This document shows, piece after piece, positions 25,227-31,476 of a stretch of 64,000 nucleotides of DNA. The stretch covers positions 1-64,000 of the forward strand of contig JBAYJC010000003.1 in NCBI GenBank assembly GCA_041665285.1, in the 5' to 3' direction. The position numbers were made by a program, and so were the translations under genes. Numbering within the stretch: the stretch's first letter is position 1; each line of letters opens with the position of its first letter. This DNA is from JBAYJC01 sp041665285. GTDB lineage: Bacteria; Patescibacteriota; Patescibacteriia; 2-12-FULL-60-25. The notes under the pieces were generated by a model, which worked only from the letters and a program-made list of their open reading frames with translations, did no database searches and had not been told where the DNA came from.

Positions 25227-27572
25227 ATGCGCTCGAAAGAATTTGCTTCCATTGAACTGACCAAGCAAGAAATTTTACGGCGAAAGTCGCTTGCAAAAAA
25301 AGAAAAGGATGTTCAACCAGAAGCATCGCCTATTGTTGAGCCCTGGCTCGATTTACGACAGAGCTTGCAGGCAGTTTTAGAGGCTCCGGAAAATCAGCCA
25401 GAACAAAAGCATCACCCAAAACTCCTGAGCGAGCTCCTTGAAACTGCACCGGAGCTACAAAAACAACATCAAGCGATTCTGCATGAGATGAGCATGATTC
25501 GTGGCTATGTTGACCTTGAGCAACCAGAACTGAAGGAGCACATCGACGCCTGGATCGCAGATCTTCGCGCATTTCTCGCAGAGAAGAACGTAAAAAAGCG
25601 AGATTTTGAACCCATTGAATCTGCGGGACGTCGCCTGTTTGTCTGCGTGGCAAACGCGTTGACTACACGATCACTCGAACGAGATATTCGTACGCAAGAG
25701 CAGATGGATTGGCGTTTTCGCAATACACATCAACGGCCGCAAGCCCTCAAAACACTCAAAACACAGCTCGAGGAGAACTATCCTTACTCTCCGGAGGATG
25801 TTCATGACCTCGTAGATCTCTTTCTATCGGATGAAATGAGCGCATTTGAAGCGCTCAAAAAAGCCCTCCCTCTGATCGCACGGATTTGGAAACAATACGA
25901 TCTGGGCAATCAAGCAGGGAACATGGGCGCTGTCTCCCTTGGCGTCATTCTCACAACGTTGCTCCGCCATAGACGCATCGACGCACGCGAACGCCTGGCC
26001 GAGGGCGGAAAATTCCAAACAGCCGTTCTTCTTGAACAGCTTATTTCAGAGTTTGTCACAGTCGGAGGGCAGGTGTTGGTGCGGAGCAACATGGAAAAAT
26101 TCAATAACCACATTAAGCTTCAAATCCAACGTCGCATGACAGAGTCCCTGTTTTACCGACGCTTTGAGTTTAGCCAAGAGACCGGACAAGACCACAAAAC
26201 ATTCACCACCGTACAACGCGGCGAGGAAGGGGTGCGTTTTCTGCTTCAAGAGCTCGCAAAAAATCTTCTTCCTACTTTTCTTTCTCTTGGACTATCCGCT
26301 GTTGCCATGACGCGCGCCAGTGCATTACTAAGCCCCGTGGGTTTTGCCACCATTCCCCTCGTGATTCGTGTGGAAAAAATGAAGCAACGCGCCCTAGAAA
26401 AACTGGCAGACTCAGACGAAATAAAAAGTAATCGCATCCAAGAGCGTTTGAGCGCCTATAAACAAGGCTTGGAAGAGCTCAAAACATCACCTGACGCCGA
26501 ACACATCGTAGAACAGATCATGCAGATGATGAAAGATCTCGCGCGCGATGAGTACGGAGACATGGCCACAGCCATCAAACGAGACCTATGGAATGAAGCA
26601 CCGGGTATCGCCACGTATGCTGTTGTTGGCAGTGTTGGAGCTGTTCTCCAGAGATTTGGGCTTGTCAAAGGCAAAGACATCATGACCACCATTGGAAACG
26701 TCGAAGCACTTCAGCGACCTGTAACAAGATTAGTTGAGCTTTTAGGAACCAGAATTACGCATGCGGTACGGGATATTGAGGAAATGGAGGCACTCTTAGG
26801 GAACCCGGAAGACCTAGACCGACCCAACGGACCCAAGGAACAGGCGCGTAAACCGCTGGATCCACATCATCAAGACATTATCCTTGATGGACTAAGCTAT
26901 AGCGCAAAGCAAGAAAATCTTGAAATCCTGCGCGACGTCCATCTGGAAATAAAACAGGGTGATTATGTGGTTCTTGCTGGGCGAACTGGAAGTGGTAAAT
27001 CTACCATTCTTCGCCACCTCACAGGCCTGCTCGAACCAGATAAAGGAGAAATTCGTATTGGAGGTACTCCGGTAAAGGATATCAAGCGCTATGGTCCCAA
27101 TTCCTTGCTCGGAGCATTAGCCTATTCTAATCAAGACCCTGTCCTTTTTCCACAAATGACGGTCCGCGAAAACCTCATGATCTGGATGCCTACAGAAACC
27201 CGTACAGACGAAGAAATTCGCATGGTTTTGACGAAGTTAGGCCTTGAGCGCTATCTCCCACGTCTTGACCAGCCACTTACCTACGCATCAGGCGGTGAAA
27301 AAGTACGGCTTGGCCTTGCACGCATGTTTTTAAAGCGAGCTTCTATCCTTATTCTCGACGAACCAACCAGCAAGCTCGATAGTGCAACAGCAGAAGAAAT
27401 GCGCGGATTGCTACGCGATCTCCATCAACAAAATCCAAAACTCACAATCATTTGCGTCACGCATGACGAAAAACTCATGGAGGAGATTCGTCGCTCTGGC
27501 GATCCGCGCACACGCATCGTGCACATGGAAGAAATCAATAAAATAACGCGTAACACAGAGCCGCCTAAGTAG
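25227..27572 (+). CDS. ABC ATPase with large atypical N-terminal region
   Basis: The 781-residue protein ends in a complete ABC domain: Walker A GRTGSGKST (585-593), Q-loop, signature SGGEK and Walker B ILILDEPTS with a switch His (VTHDE). The first 550 residues are mostly charged helices, with only two moderately hydrophobic stretches (around 350-375 and 455-475), in the position where an exporter would carry six TM helices. It may be a highly diverged exporter-type half transporter or a membrane-associated ATPase. A TACAAT box (25208-25213) lies 13 nt before the ATG. A DUF4173 membrane protein is directly upstream, but a functional link is inference. Confidence 0.75.
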   Translation: MRSKEFASIELTKQEILRRKSLAKKEKDVQPEASPIVEPWLDLRQSLQAVLEAPENQPEQKHHPKLLSELLETAPELQKQHQAILHEMSMIRGYVDLEQPELKEHIDAWIADLRAFLAEKNVKKRDFEPIESAGRRLFVCVANALTTRSLERDIRTQEQMDWRFRNTHQRPQALKTLKTQLEENYPYSPEDVHDLVDLFLSDEMSAFEALKKALPLIARIWKQYDLGNQAGNMGAVSLGVILTTLLRHRRIDARERLAEGGKFQTAVLLEQLISEFVTVGGQVLVRSNMEKFNNHIKLQIQRRMTESLFYRRFEFSQETGQDHKTFTTVQRGEEGVRFLLQELAKNLLPTFLSLGLSAVAMTRASALLSPVGFATIPLVIRVEKMKQRALEKLADSDEIKSNRIQERLSAYKQGLEELKTSPDAEHIVEQIMQMMKDLARDEYGDMATAIKRDLWNEAPGIATYAVVGSVGAVLQRFGLVKGKDIMTTIGNVEALQRPVTRLVELLGTRITHAVRDIEEMEALLGNPEDLDRPNGPKEQARKPLDPHHQDIILDGLSYSAKQENLEILRDVHLEIKQGDYVVLAGRTGSGKSTILRHLTGLLEPDKGEIRIGGTPVKDIKRYGPNSLLGALAYSNQDPVLFPQMTVRENLMIWMPTETRTDEEIRMVLTKLGLERYLPRLDQPLTYASGGEKVRLGLARMFLKRASILILDEPTSKLDSATAEEMRGLLRDLHQQNPKLTIICVTHDEKLMEEIRRSGDPRTRIVHMEEINKITRNTEPPK

Positions 27573-27592
27573 TTCAACCCACGAAAAGTTCC

Positions 27593-27817
27593 TTATCCTA
27601 AAAACGCCCACATGATCGTCAGACCGTGGATCAGCGCAATCACAATCGTGATACGCGCCATCCAGACGTGCATGTTTATGGTGAGTTTTGTTTTTCCGGA
27701 TTTCGTAAAAACCGTATAGCCAATGTAGGCCGTAACTAAAAGCGATGTCAGGGTAAGTATCCCGAGGTATGCCGCAAGCGGAAGGCCGAAATACTGCGTA
27801 AATATAAAATATTTCAT
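27593..27817 (-). CDS. Small two-helix membrane protein
   Basis: The 74-residue protein has two hydrophobic helices (about 10-36 and 50-72), each with a conserved-looking His (N-M-H-V-W-M and A-L-I-H-G), a layout that could bind haem, as in short cytochrome-b-like domains; this is inference. It follows the flavoprotein gene by 9 nt on the same strand and would be the third gene of a redox operon with the rubredoxin-like protein. Confidence 0.6.
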   Translation of the reverse strand: MKYFIFTQYFGLPLAAYLGILTLTSLLVTAYIGYTVFTKSGKTKLTINMHVWMARITIVIALIHGLTIMWAFLG

Positions 27818-27826
27818 ACATCTCTT

Positions 27827-28708
27827 TTAGTTGATTGCTGTTTCATATTCCCACGCATCCTCCCCCATCTGCTTTGCGAGACGCGTCGCGCGCAACACAT
27901 TCCGGCCGAGCATACGCGCCTCTGCTTCATACACGCGAGAGCGTTGGATGTGCGCGTCTTTGTCTGTGGATTCTGCGATCGTATTCATGGCGTACATGTT
28001 GGAAAATGGCGAGAACACAAAACCATAGTGGTTCAGCGTCATGAAAAGCGATGAAATCGTGAGTGACGCTCCTGCTTCATGGCCTGTGACAATAATTCCC
28101 GCGGTTTTCCCGGCCATGCGCCGCAAAAACCCCGAGCCTGGTTCAGACCCCGCATGTTTCTCAATCCAAGCCGTGTGCTGTTTATTGAGCTCGACGTTCT
28201 TAGGATCCTTAGGATCTGCTGGCATGAGCGACCCATCCATACTGATCAGGCGATCAATAAAAAGCGCCATGTGCGAAGACATCTTAAAATTATTGACCGG
28301 CGTGGCAAAAATCACGGCATCTGCCCAGGTCATGAGGTCATAGACCTTATTCGTCATGTCATCCCCGCGCTCCCCTTCTGGATAGCAAGAGCACTTGAAG
28401 TGGCATTGAACATTTGTCGTGGAGTAGCAAGACTTGCAGGGGCGGATATCCAGTGCCCGGAGTTTCAATAGCTTCGTTTCTGCAGATTGCATCTTCATTT
28501 CATCAAGGCACTTCATCAACAGCCACTCGCTCGAAGAATCCTCCTGCGCCATATCCAGACGATCTCGCGCGCTTCCACTCACTCCAAGGACGCGCAGTCC
28601 TGGCTCTGACAATCGCTCACGCATTTCTGCCGCTTCTTGCATGGCGTGCGCTTGAATAGCCGCAAACCGTTCTTCCAGCCCTGACGCCTTCTGCATGTTT
28701 TTCGACAT
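27827..28708 (-). CDS. NADPH-dependent FMN reductase / iron-sulfur flavoprotein-like
   Basis: The 293-residue protein has a flavodoxin-like fold: the phosphate-binding loop region VLGVSGSARD near residue 45, the FMN-contact segment ATPVNNFKMSSHMALFIDRL and G-K-T-A-G-I-I-V-T-G. A cluster of five cysteines (PCKSCYSTTNVQCHFKCSC, near residue 95-115) resembles the Fe-S-binding insertion of iron-sulfur flavoproteins. The start at 28708 (M-S-K-N) is used; an ATG at 28696 is also possible. It begins 10 nt after the stop of a rubredoxin-like gene and precedes a small TM protein, suggesting an electron-transfer operon. Confidence 0.8.
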   Translation of the reverse strand: MSKNMQKASGLEERFAAIQAHAMQEAAEMRERLSEPGLRVLGVSGSARDRLDMAQEDSSSEWLLMKCLDEMKMQSAETKLLKLRALDIRPCKSCYSTTNVQCHFKCSCYPEGERGDDMTNKVYDLMTWADAVIFATPVNNFKMSSHMALFIDRLISMDGSLMPADPKDPKNVELNKQHTAWIEKHAGSEPGSGFLRRMAGKTAGIIVTGHEAGASLTISSLFMTLNHYGFVFSPFSNMYAMNTIAESTDKDAHIQRSRVYEAEARMLGRNVLRATRLAKQMGEDAWEYETAIN

Positions 28709-28718
28709 ACAATACGGA

Positions 28719-28865
28719 TTACTCTTCAAACGTTTTCAAAAACTCCTCGCGAGTAATAGCTTCTGCCTTCGTCGCCGGCGCCCCGCACGTCGGGCATGGA
28801 TTCGCGGGATTTACGCCATAATGAAGGTCCCCACACACAGAACACCGCCAGAATGTTTTTTGCAT
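28719..28865 (-). CDS. Rubredoxin-like zinc/iron ribbon protein
   Basis: The 48-residue protein carries two CxxC knuckles (CSVCG at 8-12 and CPTCG near 24-28) with the spacing of the rubredoxin-like domain found at rubrerythrin C-termini, including W-R-C and G-x-x-H-x-G. It probably binds one iron (or zinc). The ATG at 28865 lies 8 nt after a TATACT box (28874-28879), so the mRNA is essentially leaderless. It is first in an operon with the flavoprotein and small TM protein and could be their electron carrier. Confidence 0.75.
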   Translation of the reverse strand: MQKTFWRCSVCGDLHYGVNPANPCPTCGAPATKAEAITREEFLKTFEE

Positions 28866-28873
28866 ACGACCAC

Positions 28874-28879
28874 AGTATA
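28874..28879 (-). promoter_or_regulatory. -10 box of the rubredoxin-like operon
   Basis: TATACT on the minus strand, predicted start near 28867, two bases upstream of the ATG. The -35 region is weak. Confidence 0.55.
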
Positions 28880-28921
28880 CGATATTTGGAACAGTATTGC
28901 ATCCAGATAAACCACCACCGC

Positions 28922-28950
28922 TTGACATACGCGACAATTCCTGCTAGGTT
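28922..28950 (+). promoter_or_regulatory. Promoter of the 29001 cassette gene
   Basis: TTGACA (28922-28927), 17-nt spacer, TAGGTT (28945-28950). Confidence 0.65.
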
Positions 28951-29000
28951 TTCAGCGTCCCTCATAGGACCTTCAACCCCCTATGGACACGAGGCGCAAC

Positions 29001-29363
29001 ATGAAGCCAACGTCGACCGTCCCCGGATATCGGATCCTCGGCAACACACCCGATGGAGACCTCAGTGAAACCATCGTCGTGTGCGTGAACGACGGAGCAG
29101 GCCGTCGTGTGCACCTCAAATTCAACTGGAGCCCCTGGCTCGGGTACGACTGGAAGGAGGGCTGGGACTTCTGGAACTACAAATCCGGAAACATCGAGTT
29201 CTCGCCCTGCACCTGCGAAGAACACAAAGAGGAGGCGCCCCCCTGGATGGCGCTATGCCTCAAACGGTACCACGAAGAACAGCCGGGCGCGCACTGCACC
29301 CTGGAAACCCCGGTGAAGAAAGACGCTCCGGAGTGGGAGTGGATCAAGAAAAACCAGGGCTAA
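29001..29363 (+). CDS. Hypothetical protein, GC-rich cassette
   Basis: The 120-residue protein is not recognised. It is rich in Trp, Tyr and Cys (N-W-S-P-W-L-G-Y-D-W, C-T-C-E-E-H), soluble, without signal peptide. I use ATG 29001, which has GAGG six nt upstream; an in-frame ATG at 28983 lies closer to the promoter and lacks an SD. Promoter, SD, GC-rich codons and immediate terminator match the other cassettes. The C-T-C-E-E-H/C...H-C set could bind a metal, but nothing more can be said. Confidence 0.6.
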   Translation: MKPTSTVPGYRILGNTPDGDLSETIVVCVNDGAGRRVHLKFNWSPWLGYDWKEGWDFWNYKSGNIEFSPCTCEEHKEEAPPWMALCLKRYHEEQPGAHCTLETPVKKDAPEWEWIKKNQG

Positions 29364-29404
29364 ACCCCCCAGCCTCGCCAGACAAATAGCCCCACGTCCC
29401 TGTA

Positions 29405-29437
29405 GCGCCCCGACCTCGGTCCGGGCGCGATTTTATT
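29405..29437 (+). terminator. Terminator of the 29001 gene
   Basis: An 11-bp stem with one mismatch (GCGCCCCGACC with GGTCCGGGCGC) followed by GATTTTATTTT. Confidence 0.8.
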
Positions 29438-29495
29438 TTCAAAATTGACGGCCACGACGCGCTTCGTTCACAAGCAATGCCGTCCCTATTTACTT

Positions 29496-29559
29496 ACGTT
29501 GACAAGACAGGCAGAATCTAGCCAAGATATACACGTCCTGCACAGGAGGTTCTCTCATG
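29496..29559 (+). repeat. Leader repeat, copy 1 (promoter plus SD)
   Basis: This 64-bp stretch matches 29963-30026 at 61 of 64 positions. It contains TTGACA (29499-29504), an AGGAGG SD and ends at the ATG. The -10 hexamer is not obvious (candidate AAGATA about 19 nt downstream of TTGACA). Confidence 0.85.
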
Positions 29560-29694
29560 GCATGGTACTACTGGGTCATCGGTGGCCTGTCGCTCGTCAT
29601 CATCCTCATAATCGGGTTAGGGTATCTTTGGATACGGGGCACTCTTGAATTTCTCACCGGTCAGGTCCGAGGAATCAAGGTGGACAAGTCGTGA
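29557..29694 (+). CDS. 45-residue single-TM microprotein
   Basis: The frame ATG...TGA encodes 45 residues: a short aromatic N-terminus (M-A-W-Y-Y-W), one strongly hydrophobic helix (about 7-26, I/L/V/G-rich) and a basic polar tail ending V-D-K-S. AGGAGG lies 8 nt before the ATG inside the duplicated leader. It is too short for standard gene callers. It precedes another small membrane protein by 38 nt and shares its leader sequence with the gene at 30024, so it is the first gene of one of two related cassettes. Confidence 0.65.
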   Translation: MAWYYWVIGGLSLVIILIIGLGYLWIRGTLEFLTGQVRGIKVDKS

Positions 29695-29732
29695 ACGAGG
29701 CGTCCACTCGTTCAAAGTCCCTCTGACGGTTC

Positions 29733-29924
29733 GTGGCGGTGGCATGGGACCTCTTCCTCTTTGCCGGGCTGGCCTGGGGCGCAGGCGATGACTACTTCCG
29801 TCTAGGCAAAGAGTTCCGCGCAGGAATTCTTGCGACCCTGGCGTTCGCCATGCTCCTCTTCCTGATCCGTGACACCAGGAACCTTCTCCGCCATCGCAGA
29901 TCTACACGCCAACCGCCCTCCTAG
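29733..29924 (+). CDS. Small two-helix membrane protein, cassette copy 1
   Basis: The 63-residue frame starts at GTG 29733 (a second GTG at 29739 is possible; a stop lies at 29724, so no ATG is available upstream). It has two hydrophobic segments (about 3-16 and 31-45), a basic stretch (R-N-L-L-R-H-R-R) and the ending T-R-Q-P-P-S, which is nearly the same as the ending of the gene at 30024. No clear SD. The TAG stop lies in the terminator hairpin. I infer it is a paralog of the 30024 protein, sharing topology and tail. Confidence 0.5.
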   Translation: MAVAWDLFLFAGLAWGAGDDYFRLGKEFRAGILATLAFAMLLFLIRDTRNLLRHRRSTRQPPS

Positions 29925-29940
29925 GACGGCGTTTTTATTA
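29908..29940 (+). terminator. Terminator repeat, copy 1
   Basis: A 33-bp sequence identical to 30231-30263. It folds into an imperfect CGCC...GGCG hairpin with TAG (29922-29924) at its tip and is followed by GTTTTTATT. Confidence 0.8.
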
Positions 29941-29962
29941 CAGCGATTATGCGTGACCGAGT

Positions 29963-30026
29963 ACGTTGACAAAACAGGGAGAATCTAGCCAAGATATACA
30001 CGTTCTGCACAGGAGGTTCTCTCATG
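29963..30026 (+). repeat. Leader repeat, copy 2 (promoter plus SD)
   Basis: Second copy of the 64-bp leader, with TTGACA (29966-29971) and AGGAGG, three substitutions relative to copy 1. Confidence 0.85.
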
Positions 30027-30248
30027 ACAACGCCGAACAAACCGACCGCCACATGGACACGCGGCCTGCGTCACACCCTCTCAGGCGCGGCATGGATGAG
30101 CGTCTCGTTCTATGTCGCGATGGATTTTCGAGGGCATACAGCTCGAACCATTGCCTTCGGCTTCCTTGCGATCATGAGTTTCGTAGAGCTCATCGGATGG
30201 CCCCTATTCCTCTGGGACAACCGCCGCTCCCGCCAACCGCCCTCCTAG
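30024..30248 (+). CDS. Small two-helix membrane protein, cassette copy 2
   Basis: The 74-residue protein has a polar N-terminus, two hydrophobic segments (about 20-33 and 43-64) and the tail R-R-S-R-Q-P-P-S. The ATG follows AGGAGG by 8 nt in the duplicated leader. The stop TAG lies in the repeated terminator. Leader and terminator are near-identical to those flanking 29557-29924, but the coding interiors differ: copy 1 has two short genes and copy 2 has one. Function unknown; membrane location is inferred. Confidence 0.65.
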   Translation: MTTPNKPTATWTRGLRHTLSGAAWMSVSFYVAMDFRGHTARTIAFGFLAIMSFVELIGWPLFLWDNRRSRQPPS

Positions 30249-30263
30249 GACGGCGTTTTTATT
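30231..30263 (+). terminator. Terminator repeat, copy 2
   Basis: Identical 33-bp copy of the terminator at 29908-29940, again with the TAG stop (30246-30248) at the hairpin tip. Confidence 0.8.
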
Positions 30264-30285
30264 TCAGTAATCATGGGTGAGGCGG

Positions 30286-30314
30286 TTGACTTCCTCGCCT
30301 TTTTCTGTTATCTT
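30286..30314 (+). promoter_or_regulatory. Promoter of rnpB
   Basis: TTGACT (30286-30291), 17-nt spacer, TATCTT (30309-30314). The predicted start coincides with the RNA 5' end at 30321. Confidence 0.75.
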
Positions 30315-30320
30315 CCGCTT

Positions 30321-30822
30321 GGGCAAGACAGATGACCGCTCCGACGTCACGTCGGAGAGGAAAGTCCGAGCACCGAATCCATAGCAATATGGGGGAAAGC
30401 GAAAGCGGCTAACGACCGCCAAGAGATATTCCTGTGCAAATGGGAAAAAACTTAGGGAAAGTGTTCCTGAAAAGGAACGATTTGATCGCAAGAAAAAATC
30501 GCCACAGAGACAATACTACCTCGTAAAATCCGCTTCGCGGATCACGAGGGAAAGGTGAAAAGTGTGGAGAGGTGGTTAGGCGCAAGCCTGACGGCTACTT
30601 CACTCCTCCGTCGGTAACGCCGGAGCGTGGATCGTAAAACCACTTCGTGGTCACGACCCCGTGGTAAACCCTTTCTGGTGCAAGAGCAAATCTTCCAGGC
30701 GCAAGCTTGGGGGAAAGGTCGCTCGCTGGAGTCCCGCCGCGAGGCGGGACCAAGAGAGATGGTCATCCCTCGTGGACGTTCTACGTCTTTACGAGGACAA
30801 AACTCGGCTTATCGTCTCGCCC
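30321..30822 (+). ncRNA. rnpB: RNase P RNA
   Basis: The catalytic RNA of RNase P matures tRNA 5' ends. The 5' conserved block GAGGAAAGTCCGAGCAC and the 3' block ACAAAACTCGGCTTATCG (the two halves of helix P4) are present, as is the internal GCCACAGAGACAA segment. The outer helix P1 forms between GGGC-AGAC at the 5' end and GTCT-GCCC at 30814-30822. At about 502 nt it is well above the usual 350-400, and the extra length falls in several local hairpins between 30440 and 30770. Exact ends are estimated from P1 and the promoter. Confidence 0.92.
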
Positions 30823-30828
30823 ACAAAC

Positions 30829-30860
30829 ACACTCTCCGACACATGTTGGAGGGTGTTTTT
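30829..30860 (+). terminator. Terminator of rnpB
   Basis: ACACTCTCC (30829-30837) pairs with GGAGGGTGT (30848-30856), one wobble, followed by TTTTT. Confidence 0.8.
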
Positions 30861-30888
30861 GATAGGCTCTGCTGGCCTCTCCTTTTCG

Positions 30889-30917
30889 TTGACAATCCAG
30901 CCAACGCGTGATTATCT
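30889..30917 (+). promoter_or_regulatory. Promoter of the 30967 cassette gene
   Basis: TTGACA (30889-30894), 17-nt spacer, TTATCT (30912-30917); leader about 43 nt. Confidence 0.65.
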
Positions 30918-30966
30918 ATGCCAACGCGAATAACGCGGAGCACATTCACCATCGTCGAGGCACATC

Positions 30967-31341
30967 ATGAAGCTCGCAGAGAGATGGAAGAGGGCCCTGG
31001 AAAAGGCCAAGGTGGCTACCTCCGAGCAGGACGAAGCGGCCGCTCAGCGCTTTGCCGCAGAGGTGACCGCAAAAATCCCGGCCGCCATTGATTTGGCAAT
31101 CGCCAAGGGAGAAAAGTATATCGAGGTCGGAGAGTTCAACCCCGATGACCTACATGCCACCTCGCAAAGCGGAGGCTTCCTCGGCGATTACTACCCCGAG
31201 AGAAACCAGCTCTCCGGAGCCGCGCTCCTCATCTACGACTACTGCGCAAAGGAGGGTCTGCACCTGTTCGTCGGTGGAGACTTCCACCTGCGCGGTTCCT
31301 GGTCCCCGCCCTACGAGATCATCATCCGCTTCAAGCGCTAG
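30967..31341 (+). CDS. Hypothetical protein, GC-rich cassette
   Basis: The 124-residue soluble protein is not recognised. The first half is an Ala/Glu-rich helix (R-W-K-R-A-L-E-K-A, QRFAAEVTAKIPAAIDLAIA); the second half contains G-D-Y-Y-P-E-R and ends in a beta-like segment Y-E-I-I-I-R-F. GAGG about 7 nt before the ATG acts as the SD. Promoter and terminator are both adjacent, so it is another complete single-gene unit. Confidence 0.65.
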   Translation: MKLAERWKRALEKAKVATSEQDEAAAQRFAAEVTAKIPAAIDLAIAKGEKYIEVGEFNPDDLHATSQSGGFLGDYYPERNQLSGAALLIYDYCAKEGLHLFVGGDFHLRGSWSPPYEIIIRFKR

Positions 31342-31342
31342 T

Positions 31343-31390
31343 CGCACCCAAACAGCAAGACCTACTTGCTCTGCCCTGGGTGCGTTTTCT
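31343..31390 (+). terminator. Terminator of the 30967 gene
   Basis: CGCACCCA (31343-31350) pairs with TGGGTGCG (31377-31384), with an inner AGCAAG/CTTGCT stem, then TTTTCTTTT. It starts two bases after the stop. Confidence 0.8.
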
Positions 31391-31403
31391 TTTGCCCCCA
31401 CGC

Positions 31404-31432
31404 TTGACAAAACCGCTTAAATATGCTATTCT
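31404..31432 (+). promoter_or_regulatory. Strong promoter of the S-layer-like gene
   Basis: TTGACA (31404-31409), 17-nt spacer, extended TGC-TATTCT (31427-31432). Leader about 38 nt without SD. Confidence 0.8.
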
Positions 31433-31476
31433 TGTCCGTTAAGATGTAATAGTCTTAGCTATTCCTAACCCTATAT

